Below the pieces are notes generated by a model. It saw only the letters and a program-made list of their open reading frames with translations, made no database searches and had not been told where the DNA came from. Shown piece after piece: positions 54,002 through 61,521 of a stretch of DNA of 64,000 nucleotides (position 1 is the stretch's first letter; each line of letters begins with the position of its first letter). The translations under genes were made by a program, and so were the position numbers. Source of the stretch: Rhizobium hidalgonense (GTDB lineage Bacteria > Pseudomonadota > Alphaproteobacteria > Rhizobiales > Rhizobiaceae); the NCBI RefSeq assembly GCF_002914525.1, contig NZ_LODW01000011.1:1-64000 (forward strand). The letters are read 5' to 3'.

Positions 54002-54070
54002 TTGGCAGCGCTGCCATTTTACTAATATATTTTGGCGGCGCTGCCAACAGCGGATTGGTAGCGCTGCCAA
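54002..54070. promoter_or_regulatory. Three LacI-type operators TGGCAGCGCTGCCA
   Basis: Three near-identical palindromes lie between ltnD and the LacI-type gene: TGGCAGCGCTGCCA (54003-54016, perfect), TTGGCGGCGCTGCCAA (54032-54047, one base off) and TTGGTAGCGCTGCCAA (54055-54070, one base off). Centre spacings are 30 and 23 bp. The central CG and symmetric shape fit LacI-family sites, and the divergent gene encodes such a protein. Confidence 0.85.
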
Positions 54071-54167
54071 AAAGTCATTGCTTCTTAATGGCAGCAGTGA
54101 AAATAGTGACAGCGGAGCGGCGCACATACAGGTACGCACCCTGGAATTCTGGATCTCAAACGTGACT

Positions 54168-55166
54168 ATGGAATTGAAACAGCAGGTGACAGTAACCCTT
54201 GCCGAGGTCGCGGAAGCGGCCGGCGTCGGTGAGAGCACGGTGTCGCGCGTGCTGCGCAATCACGGCTCGTTTTCCGGCAAGACGCGGGAGCGGGTAATGG
54301 CCGCCGTCGAGCGGCTGGGCTATGTGCCGAACCGGATCGCGGGGACGCTGGCCTCCACCGGATCGCGTCTCGTTGCCTTCGTCATTCCATCGCTGTCCAA
54401 CATCGTCTTTCCCGATGTGCTGCGCGGCGCCAGCGCCGTTCTGGAGGAAAACCGGTATCAGGCGGTGTTCTCCGTCACCGACTATGATCCGGGCAAGGAG
54501 GAAGCGCTCGCCGCCGCGATGCTCGCCTGGCGGCCGGCGGCGGTCATGCTGGCCGGATACGAACATACCGACGGGACCGTGAAGATGCTGCGCGCCAGCG
54601 GATGCCGGGTCGTGGAACTGCTCGATCTGGACGGAGATGCACTCGATATCGCGGTCGGGTTCTCCAACCGCGCGGCCGGGCGGGAGAGCGCCGCCTTCCT
54701 GCTCAAACGGGGGTATCGCCGGATCGGCTATGTCGGTCACGACCTCAGCCGCGATACTCGCGCAGGCAAACGGTTTTCAAGCTTTTGCGAAACGCTCCAA
54801 GCCCATGGCGCGCCCCTCGTCGCCCGCGAAATTCTCGCCGGCGCTTCGTCCGTGGAAAACGGCAGGCTAGGACTGGAGCGACTGCTTGCCCAGACGCCGG
54901 ATCTCGATGCGGTCTATTTCTCCAACGACGATATGGCGCTGGGCGGCTATTTTCACTGTCTGGCTGAGGGGATCTCTATCCCCTCGAAGCTCGCCATTTT
55001 CGGTTATAACGGCCTCGATATCGGCCGGGCAATGCCGCAGCCCTTATCGACCATCCGAACGCCGCGCGTGGCAACCGGACAAATCGCCGCGCAGTTGGTC
55101 GTCGCCAACGCGCCGCCCCAGGCCGTCGATCTCGGTTTCGAACTGATCGACGGCGCAACCGCGTAA
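54168..55166 (+). CDS. LacI family regulator of tetronate catabolism
   Basis: A 332-residue LacI-type repressor. The HTH is VTLAEVAEAAGVGESTVSRV (residues about 8-27), followed by the hinge LGYVPNRIAGTLAS, and a periplasmic-binding-like sensor domain (LVAFVIPSLSNIVFPDVLRG, RRIGYVGHDLSRDTRAGKRF, DAVYFSNDDMALGGYFHCLA). The ATG at 54168 is used; GTG at 54162 in frame is possible. It is divergent from ltnD with three palindromic sites between and lies 16 bp before otnC, so it probably controls both sides and itself in response to a tetronate or its oxo form. Confidence 0.92.
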   Translation: MELKQQVTVTLAEVAEAAGVGESTVSRVLRNHGSFSGKTRERVMAAVERLGYVPNRIAGTLASTGSRLVAFVIPSLSNIVFPDVLRGASAVLEENRYQAVFSVTDYDPGKEEALAAAMLAWRPAAVMLAGYEHTDGTVKMLRASGCRVVELLDLDGDALDIAVGFSNRAAGRESAAFLLKRGYRRIGYVGHDLSRDTRAGKRFSSFCETLQAHGAPLVAREILAGASSVENGRLGLERLLAQTPDLDAVYFSNDDMALGGYFHCLAEGISIPSKLAIFGYNGLDIGRAMPQPLSTIRTPRVATGQIAAQLVVANAPPQAVDLGFELIDGATA

Positions 55167-55182
55167 TTTTGGAGGAAATGTC

Positions 55183-55851
55183 ATGTCCGACGCGCGCCAG
55201 CGTGAAGAAATCTGCCGATACGGCCGCTCGCTGTTCGAGCGCGGGCTGACGCCCGGTTCGTCGGGCAACATATCGTTGCGGCTTGACGACGGCGGCTGGC
55301 TGGTGACGCCGACCAACGCCTCGCTTGGTTTTCTCGATCCGGCACGGATCTCCAGGCTCGATGCCGAAGGCCGGCTTTTGTCCGGCGACAAGCCGACCAA
55401 GGAAATTCCGCTACATACCGCCCTCTACGACACACGCGGCGGCGCCCGCGCCATCGTCCATCTTCATTCTACCCACGCGGTGGCGCTGACCATGCTGCCG
55501 GAGATCGATCCGCGCGCCGCCCTGCCGCCGATGACGCCCTATTATCTCATGCGCGCCGGCGAAACCGCCTTGGTGCCGTATTACCGGCCCGGCGATCCGG
55601 CGGTGGCCGACGCCATCCGCGGGCTGGCAGGCAAGTATTCGTCGGTGCTTCTGGCCAACCATGGACCTGTCGTTGCCGGCGACAGCCTGGAGGCGGCGGT
55701 CTTTGCCACCGAGGAGCTGGAGGAAACGGCAAAACTCTATCTGCTGCTGCGCAACCTAAACCCGCGTTTCCTCAGCCCGGAGCAGGTGGCTGATCTCGTC
55801 GATACGTTCGGCCTCGACCTTCCATCCCATCACGAACACGACGACCATTGA
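55183..55851 (+). CDS. otnC: 3-oxo-tetronate 4-phosphate decarboxylase (class II aldolase family)
   Basis: A 222-residue class II aldolase/adducin protein. The phosphate loop is LTPGSSGNISLRLDDGGWLV and the zinc His residues are in AIVHLHSTHAVALTM and later LLANHGPVVAGDSLEAAV; the acid residue is in PTKEIPLHTALY. In OtnC the reaction is decarboxylation of 3-oxo-tetronate 4-phosphate to dihydroxyacetone phosphate. It completes the LtnD-OtnI-OtnK-OtnC route. It lies 16 bp after the LacI-type gene with GGAGG as ribosome binding site. The His-rich tail (SHHEHDDH) is unusual. Confidence 0.9.
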   Translation: MSDARQREEICRYGRSLFERGLTPGSSGNISLRLDDGGWLVTPTNASLGFLDPARISRLDAEGRLLSGDKPTKEIPLHTALYDTRGGARAIVHLHSTHAVALTMLPEIDPRAALPPMTPYYLMRAGETALVPYYRPGDPAVADAIRGLAGKYSSVLLANHGPVVAGDSLEAAVFATEELEETAKLYLLLRNLNPRFLSPEQVADLVDTFGLDLPSHHEHDDH

Positions 55852-55913
55852 ACGGCCAGGGGTTCGGATTTAGTTCGGTGCCCGAACGGGCTCCGGCTTG
55901 TCGCCATCACGCT

Positions 55914-56957
55914 TTAATCGAGCGCCGAAAGCACCGATGCCGTGATGGCGTCTGTCTTATCCCTGCCGGGAATTGAGCCGATGCCGCGTGCCGTCGTCGC
56001 CTCGATTGCGGTCATCACCTTGCCGGCGGCAGCCGTTTCTCCCAGGTGCGCCAGCATCATTGCGCCCGACCAGATAGCGGCGATCGGGTTGGCGACGCCG
56101 AGGTGGGCGATATCCGGCGCCGAGCCGTGGACGGGCTCGAACATCGACGGCGCCGAGCGATCGGGATTGATGTTGGCGGAGGCCGCAAAGCCGAGCCCGC
56201 CCTGGATGGCGGCGCCGAGATCGGTCAGGATGTCGCCGAACAGGTTGGAGGCGACGACGACATCGAGGCTCTCCGGCGCCATGACCATCCGGGCGGCCAT
56301 GGCGTCGATATGGTAGCTGGTCACCTCGACATCAGGATATTCTGCCGAAAGCCTCTCCGTGATCTCGTCCCAGAAAACCATCGAGTATTTCTGCGCATTG
56401 GACTTTGTCACCGAGGCAAGCTTGCCGCGTCGCGCCCGTGCTTGTTCGAAACCGAAACGCAGGATGCGTTCGACCCCCTTGCGGGTAAAGATCGAGGTCT
56501 CCACAGCCACCTCGCTGTCGGTGCCCTGGTGGACGCGGCCGCCGGCGCCGGAATATTCGCCTTCGGTATTTTCACGAATGCAGAGGATGTCGAAATTCTC
56601 CGAGCGCAACGGTCCCTGCACACCCGGCAGCAACCGGTGCGGGCGGATATTGGCATATTGCACGAAAGCTTTGCGGATCGGCAGCAGAAGTCCGTGCAGC
56701 GACACGGAATCGGGCACTTTGCGAGGCCACCCGACGGCGCCGAGCAGAATGGCGTCGAAGGAACGCAGCGTTTCGATGCCATTGCCGGGCATCATGCTGC
56801 CGTTCTCCAGAAAGTAGTCGCACGACCAGGGATAGCTTGTTGTCGCAAGCGAAAATCCGTTTCGAGCAGCCGCCTTTTCGAGCACGGACTTGGCTGCCTC
56901 CGTGACATCGCGGCCAATGCCGTCACCGGGCAGAAGGGCGATCTTATAGGTCTTCAT
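55914..56957 (-). CDS. ttuC: Tartrate dehydrogenase/decarboxylase-like (isopropylmalate dehydrogenase family)
   Basis: A 347-residue member of the isocitrate/isopropylmalate dehydrogenase family, with the TtuC look: YKIALLPGDGIGRDVTEAAK, LRSFDAILLGAVGWPRKVPD, ILCIRENTEGEYSGAGGRVH, the metal Asp residues in VVASNLFGDILTDLGAAIQG, and the nucleotide loop MFEPVHGSAPDIAHLGVANP. Tartrate dehydrogenases also act on D-malate. The ATG at 56957 has AGAGGA 6 bases upstream. It is convergent with otnC across 62 bp, so it has its own promoter, but C4 hydroxy acid substrates match the tetronate theme. Confidence 0.88.
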   Translation of the reverse strand: MKTYKIALLPGDGIGRDVTEAAKSVLEKAAARNGFSLATTSYPWSCDYFLENGSMMPGNGIETLRSFDAILLGAVGWPRKVPDSVSLHGLLLPIRKAFVQYANIRPHRLLPGVQGPLRSENFDILCIRENTEGEYSGAGGRVHQGTDSEVAVETSIFTRKGVERILRFGFEQARARRGKLASVTKSNAQKYSMVFWDEITERLSAEYPDVEVTSYHIDAMAARMVMAPESLDVVVASNLFGDILTDLGAAIQGGLGFAASANINPDRSAPSMFEPVHGSAPDIAHLGVANPIAAIWSGAMMLAHLGETAAAGKVMTAIEATTARGIGSIPGRDKTDAITASVLSALD

Positions 56958-57287
56958 GGCAGGTCCTCTCAAGGCTGATCAGCACACGCTTGCTTTGCGG
57001 GTAGGCGGGATAGGCTTCGCAATCGGGATCCTTGCTGATCCCGGACTGCGTGTTGCGCCGCGCGGCCATGACTTTAGAGGACGGGTCAGGCTTTATTTGC
57101 CGAAGGCGGCGGGGATTTGGTCGATTGTTGCGTTTGGGCCGGCATCACCAGTGAATTCTATCGTGCGATCTGTCGTGGCCGGGGCTGATCGCAACCTGGC
57201 AGAAATGCGCAGGCGGGCGAAGGTTTCGGCAGGGGAGCGCCGGATCGATGGAATTGATTGAGCGGAATCCTTGAATTGCTGCGAGGT

Positions 57288-57448
57288 TCAAGCGTCGGGA
57301 TAGACGGGCGTGGAGACCAGAGCCTGTCGGCGTTCGGATTCGGGCCGGAACAAGCGGTATTGCCAGAAGCCGTCCGGGGATTGCCGCCGGTATACGGTCT
57401 CAAGCCAGAATAAGGTGTCATCGATCGGCAAGACCGGATGTCAGGCAT
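57288..57448 (-). pseudogene. Possible frameshifted small ORF
   Basis: On the minus strand a short frame reads PIDDTLFWLETVYRRQSPDG and then FWQYRLFRPESERRQ, ending YPDA and a stop at 57288. Its aromatic-rich, codon-like composition looks more like coding sequence than the rest of this gap. A TTG at 57431 could start it in frame; an ATG at 57448 (MPDI) joins it only with a one-base shift. I do not recognise it. The surrounding gene-free stretch (56958-57722) holds nothing else I can support apart from the palindrome at 57668. Confidence 0.3.
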
Positions 57449-57667
57449 ATCATTCGGACCACTTTGCCGCCTGTTTGCTCGCCATGACCATCGCTCATCG
57501 GTGTGTTCCTCAATAGAGAATAACAATGAAATTGCAGTCTTCAATGGAGATTGGTTTCCCGCGTCGCGTGGAAAATTCCTAGGCTGCGTCGTTAGCGTCT
57601 GGGCTTCCGAGCGGATGAGGGGTCGTTGTGTCGGCCTCCCTAAAGGAGCTCGGCAACATCTCTTGAA

Positions 57668-57690
57668 AATATATCGTACTACGATATATT
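57668..57690. promoter_or_regulatory. Perfect 23-bp palindrome AATATATCGTA-C-TACGATATATT
   Basis: Eleven-base perfect arms around a single central C, AT-rich against a GC-rich background, 33 bp before the ATG of a small ORF. It looks like a PadR-type operator (ATATATCG...CGATATAT), but no PadR gene is in the window. Confidence 0.6.
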
Positions 57691-57722
57691 AAATCGATAT
57701 CGGTCGTTGAGGAGTGAGCTTC

Positions 57723-57944
57723 ATGGAAAGCCGATTGCATCCCGCATTGGACCGGCCCTCGCCTTATCCCGCTGATGAGGCGTTCGAAAAATTCAGGCAA
57801 AGGGTTCGAACCCTGCTTGATAGTGGAGAAGCTGGCCGCTGGGAGCTTTTGCGAGCGGAGTGGCTGTATGATGTGGCCTTGCTCACCAATGATTTTCGTC
57901 TTTGGATGCAGCATCTCGACAGGGGCTTCGATACCGCCAAATAG
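57723..57944 (+). CDS. Small hypothetical protein downstream of the palindrome
   Basis: A 73-residue soluble protein beginning MESRLHPALDRPSPYPADEA with GAGGAG 9 bases before the ATG (a GTG at 57714 is a possible earlier start). The middle is a charged helix (EKFRQRVRTLLDSGEAGRW, with ELLRAEWLYDVALLTNDF). I know no family. The strong palindrome and good ribosome binding site support expression under a specific regulator. Confidence 0.6.
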   Translation: MESRLHPALDRPSPYPADEAFEKFRQRVRTLLDSGEAGRWELLRAEWLYDVALLTNDFRLWMQHLDRGFDTAK

Positions 57945-57961
57945 CTTGTGTTCGATTTGGC

Positions 57962-58273
57962 TCAGGTGATCGAGCGCAGGCCAAGATAGGCCGCAAGGCT
58001 GATGGCGGACAGAGCGATCGTCAGCTTGGGTCTGCCATCGTCGAACATCGCCGCCAGCAACAGGCCGAGCAGCAGGATGGCGGATTTCGCCCAGAGCTCC
58101 TGATCGGAGACGGTGAAGGCGAGCGCTGCCAGAAAGACGGCGCTTGCGACGACCGTCACGGGCGCAGACTTTTCGGCGAGGTCGCCGCCCGGGAAATAGG
58201 GGAGAAGAAAGCGCCGCATGCTCAGGCCGGAAGCGATACTGAGAAGAAGACAGGTCAAGACAAGATGCAACAT
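57962..58273 (-). CDS. Small integral membrane protein
   Basis: A 103-residue protein with four hydrophobic stretches (LHLVLTCLLLSIASGL; VTVVASAVFLAALAFTV; WAKSAILLLGLLLAAMF; LTIALSAISLAAYLGLRSI). The ATG at 58273 is chosen because it starts the first helix, although its ribosome binding site is weak; the frame is open upstream to 58489 over sequence that looks non-coding. No family recognised. It is convergent with the preceding small ORF. Confidence 0.55.
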   Translation of the reverse strand: MLHLVLTCLLLSIASGLSMRRFLLPYFPGGDLAEKSAPVTVVASAVFLAALAFTVSDQELWAKSAILLLGLLLAAMFDDGRPKLTIALSAISLAAYLGLRSIT

Positions 58274-58487
58274 GGGTCGGCGCCGATCGATCTGCAGATG
58301 GAATTGTTGATGCAAACCCCGTGCCAGGCTCAAACGCTTGAAATGCCATGCGATGGAGACGATGCCGCGGCCTGCCTGGCTATTTCCGCGGCGTCGCGAT
58401 CCTTTTTTCGGCAACCGCTCGGTTCGGTCAAGCAAACCGAAACACATCGCGATACGGACGTAAAACACGGCAAAAGCTGGAGGCGAC

Positions 58488-58943
58488 ATGGCGATGAAGC
58501 AGCAGGAGCATCTTCATGACGGAGATTACGAAGCATTGGCCAACTTGCGCTATCGCATTCGCCGGTTCCGGCAATTCAGCGCCAAGGAGGCACACAGGCT
58601 CGGCCTTACGCCGCCACAGCATCAGGCGCTGCTTGCGATAAAGGGGCAGCCGGCCGGCAAGAAGATGAGCGCGCGGACGTTGGCCGAGCGCCTGCTTATG
58701 GACAGGAAGGCGGCGGATGGCCTCGTTCAAGAGCTCATCGACAAGGCTTATATCGAGGTAGGCCCGGCGGCAGCAGAGCCCGGCAAGCAGTTCATTCGTC
58801 TGACGCACAAGGCTGAGGGTGTGCTCGACCGGCTGGCGAGCGCCCATCTGTTCGAGATCCGCAAGATGGCGCCTGAACTGATGCAGGCGCTTCGCGTCCT
58901 GCAGGATCGCCAGAACATGCAACGTATCGCCTGGATGCAATGA
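58488..58943 (+). CDS. MarR family regulator
   Basis: A 151-residue winged-helix regulator of the MarR family. It begins MAMKQQEHLHDGDYEALANL, has the HTH at residues about 40-80 (LGLTPPQHQALLAIKGQPAG, then SARTLAERLLMDRKAADGLV), and a wing ending QFIRLTHKAEGVLDRLAS. Two close ATGs (58488 and 58494) could serve as start. Its target is not evident; it stands alone with the LysR-HPP genes downstream after 95 bp. Confidence 0.88.
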   Translation: MAMKQQEHLHDGDYEALANLRYRIRRFRQFSAKEAHRLGLTPPQHQALLAIKGQPAGKKMSARTLAERLLMDRKAADGLVQELIDKAYIEVGPAAAEPGKQFIRLTHKAEGVLDRLASAHLFEIRKMAPELMQALRVLQDRQNMQRIAWMQ

Positions 58944-59038
58944 CATGCAATTTCGATGCTGAAACCGGCTTGAGCTGCAGCGATGATTTTTATATAGAGA
59001 ATTATCTTTCGCCATAATTCCGGAAACGAGATCTTTTA

Positions 59039-59944
59039 TTGGACCTTTCGTCGATCGAAATATTCCTCGCTGTTGCCAGTGACCGCAGCGTTACCAAAGC
59101 TGCCAAGGCGGTCGGACGGGTGCCGTCGAATGTGACGACGCGCGTCCAGCAGCTGGAGGAGGATCTCGGCGTTTCCCTCTTCAGCCGTGACGGCAAGAAG
59201 ATGACATTGACCCGGGAGGGCGAGACGTTCCTTGCCTACGCCAACCGGCTGACGGCGCTTGCGCTCGAAGCGCGCCAGGCCGTGCGGCCGCTGGCCCCAT
59301 CGGGAACGTTGCGCGTCGGCACGATGGAAAGTACGGCCGCCAGCAGGCTGCCGGCGGCACTGACGCAATTCAACCGGATGTGGCCTGATGTGGCCCTTCA
59401 TCTGACGATGGGCGCATCCCGCGATCTCGCCCGCGCCGTCGTGAGCGATACACTGGATTGTGCGCTGATTGCCCGTCCGCCGAAAACGATGCGCGGGGAA
59501 GACGCGGGGTTCGAGGCCGAGCTCAAGGTGCTGGAGATGGAGCCGGTCTTTGTCGAAGACCTGTTGATCGTGTTGCCGGCTGGGCATCCCGCGATCAAAT
59601 CCGCTGCCGACCTTCGTGTCGGGTCGATCGCCGCGTTGGAACCCGGCTGCACCTATCGAAGGATCGCCGAAAACTGGGCGCGCGCATCGAGCGCTTTGCC
59701 GACGAGCGAGCATGGCTCTTATCATGCGATTCTGGCGAGTGTCGCGACCGGCAATACCGCCGGCGTCATGCCGAGATCCGTGCTCGACCTCATGCCCTGG
59801 CCGGCATCCGTCCAGACCCATCAACTGGGACCTGTCGAAACGCTGCTGGTCTACCGCAAGAACGATCGCCCCAGCGCATTCAACGCCTTCCACGAGGTCC
59901 TCAGCGCGACAAGAGGCAGAGATATCAGGCTTGCCGCAAACTAG
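59039..59944 (+). CDS. LysR family regulator
   Basis: A 301-residue LysR-type regulator that starts with TTG. The HTH is at residues 2-60 (SSIEIFLAVASDRSVTKAAK, VPSNVTTRVQQLEEDLGVSL), and the sensor domain begins near residue 88 (SGTLRVGTMESTAASRLPAA). It looks like the ArgP/YeiE- or CbbR-less subgroup seen next to transporters. It lies 55 bp upstream of the HPP gene on the same strand and may regulate it. Confidence 0.88.
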   Translation: MDLSSIEIFLAVASDRSVTKAAKAVGRVPSNVTTRVQQLEEDLGVSLFSRDGKKMTLTREGETFLAYANRLTALALEARQAVRPLAPSGTLRVGTMESTAASRLPAALTQFNRMWPDVALHLTMGASRDLARAVVSDTLDCALIARPPKTMRGEDAGFEAELKVLEMEPVFVEDLLIVLPAGHPAIKSAADLRVGSIAALEPGCTYRRIAENWARASSALPTSEHGSYHAILASVATGNTAGVMPRSVLDLMPWPASVQTHQLGPVETLLVYRKNDRPSAFNAFHEVLSATRGRDIRLAAN

Positions 59945-59999
59945 TCCGCAGCTCTTCCCCCAGTCCGCCAGATAATCCTCGTTCAAAATTGGTCTTGTC

Positions 60000-61130
60000 A
60001 TGCAGTATCCTGTTTCCCCGAAGGTGGGGCCGAGCCGCTTCCGCCGCTTCCGTCTGTTTTCACCGATTCTGGCCGGCGCGACCTTGCGGGAGCGGTTGAT
60101 CGCGTGTCTCGGCGCCTTGGTGGCCATCGGCCTCACCGGCGTCATCAGCGGTTATCTTTTCGGGCAGGGACCGCATCTTCCCTTGATCGTCGCGCCGATG
60201 GGCGCCTCTGCGGTGCTTCTTTTCGCGGTGCCGGCCAGCCCGCTTGCGCAGCCGTGGTCGATCATCGGCGGCAATACGATTTCCGCGCTAATGGGTATCA
60301 TTGCCGCCTATTTCATCCGCGACCCGATCATCGCGACCGGTGTCGGCGTGTCGCTTGCCATCGGCGCGATGTCTTTCACGCGCTGTCTTCATCCGCCGGG
60401 AGGCGCCGCAGCACTGACCGCCGTCCTCGGCGGTCCTGTCGTCGCCGGCTGGGGCTTCCTTTTTCCCTTCGTGCCGGTTGCCTTGAACTCCTGCATTCTC
60501 GTCGGCCTCGGCCTGCTGTTCCACAAGCTTTCCAGGCGGAACTATCCGCACGTGGTTCCGAAAGCGGCCGAGAACACCCATCGCACGATCGACCTGCCGT
60601 CCGCGGTGCGGGTGGGTTTCCGCGAGGAGGATGTCGATGCCGCCCTTGCAGCGCTCGACGAAACCTTCGATATCGATCGCGCCGATCTCGGCCGGCTGCT
60701 GCAGCAGGTCGAGCTGCAGGCGGCCATCCGCTCGAACGGCAAGATCAACTGCGCCGATATCATGTCGCGCGACGTGATTGCCGTTAGCGAGGCCGCAGAA
60801 CCGGAGGCTGCACGGCAGCTGCTGTTGAAGCACAATATCCGGACGCTGCCGGTCAAGGATCCGGAAGGCCGCCTCATCGGCAGCATCGGCTTGCGGGAAT
60901 TGTCGACCAGCATCGATACGATCGCAGGCGCAATTTCAAAACCGGCAGTGGCAAGGCCTTCGGATGCGGCTCTGTCGCTGCTGCCTGTTCTGACGGACGG
61001 GCGCACGCATGCCGTCATCATTGTCGATGATGACTACCGGATCCTCGGCCTCATCTCGCAGACCGATCTTCTGAGCGCCGTGGCGCGGCTGCTGCCGAAC
61101 GACAGCGCCCCGATCTCGGCCGCTGCTTGA
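60000..61130 (+). CDS. HPP family membrane protein with CBS domains
   Basis: A 376-residue protein. Residues about 25-165 form the HPP domain with five or so helices and the name-giving motif in FTRCLHPPGGAAALTAVLGG, plus LPLIVAPMGASAVLLFAVPA. Residues about 245-370 form two CBS motifs (ADIMSRDVIAVSEAAEPEAA and HNIRTLPVKDPEGRLIGSIG; HAVIIVDDDYRILGLISQTD) that likely bind an adenine nucleotide. HPP proteins include chloroplast and cyanobacterial nitrite transporters; the bacterial HPP-CBS form is not well studied. A LysR gene is upstream and a DUF6522 gene 40 bp downstream. Confidence 0.9.
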   Translation: MQYPVSPKVGPSRFRRFRLFSPILAGATLRERLIACLGALVAIGLTGVISGYLFGQGPHLPLIVAPMGASAVLLFAVPASPLAQPWSIIGGNTISALMGIIAAYFIRDPIIATGVGVSLAIGAMSFTRCLHPPGGAAALTAVLGGPVVAGWGFLFPFVPVALNSCILVGLGLLFHKLSRRNYPHVVPKAAENTHRTIDLPSAVRVGFREEDVDAALAALDETFDIDRADLGRLLQQVELQAAIRSNGKINCADIMSRDVIAVSEAAEPEAARQLLLKHNIRTLPVKDPEGRLIGSIGLRELSTSIDTIAGAISKPAVARPSDAALSLLPVLTDGRTHAVIIVDDDYRILGLISQTDLLSAVARLLPNDSAPISAAA

Positions 61131-61170
61131 GCGGTGGTGGTGGATTGTCAAGCAGAGGGAGAATGAGCCG

Positions 61171-61434
61171 GTGTTGATCGAACGCGATCCGAATGGGGAC
61201 TTTATCCTCGACTCAGCCGAACTGGCGAAACGGTTCGGGTTGTCGCTGGCCGACCTGCGCCGTCACATGCGGCATGGCTCCCTCGTCAGCAGCGTGGAAA
61301 TCGGCACTGCTGAACACGAGGGTACCAAGCGGGTGTCGCTTCGGCTCGGCAACAGGCTTTGGCGCGCGGTGCTGAATGATGACAATGAGGTGCAGCACGA
61401 GCAGATGACCGTACTTCGGGGAAAATCAGCCTGA
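61171..61434 (+). CDS. DUF6522 family protein
   Basis: An 87-residue soluble protein starting with GTG, 40 bp after the HPP gene and behind AGAGGGAGAATGAG. It begins MLIERDPNGDFILDSAELAK, with a helical AKRFGLSLADLRRHMRHGSL and then SLRLGNRLWRAVLNDDNEV. I recognise this as the small DUF6522 type found near HPP, cytochrome or denitrification genes in alphaproteobacteria; function unknown. Confidence 0.75.
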   Translation: MLIERDPNGDFILDSAELAKRFGLSLADLRRHMRHGSLVSSVEIGTAEHEGTKRVSLRLGNRLWRAVLNDDNEVQHEQMTVLRGKSA

Positions 61435-61461
61435 CGGCACTCGGCTGAGATCATCGTCATC

Positions 61462-61494
61462 GAGTTGTCGTGAGCGCTTCGCGCTGAGCAACTC
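61462..61494. terminator. Nested hairpin between convergent genes
   Basis: GAGTTG...CAACTC encloses AGCGC-TTC-GCGCT. It sits between the DUF6522 gene and the convergent oxidoreductase and is a plausible bidirectional terminator, though without a clear T-run. Confidence 0.45.
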
Positions 61495-61521
61495 CGTACT
61501 CTGCGAGGTGCGGAAACGCCC

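Noticed and set aside
53930..54259. N-terminal extension of ltnD over the divergent promoter
   Set aside because: It would cross the three operators and the start of the LacI-type gene, and the dehydrogenase domain begins right at the ATG at 53929.
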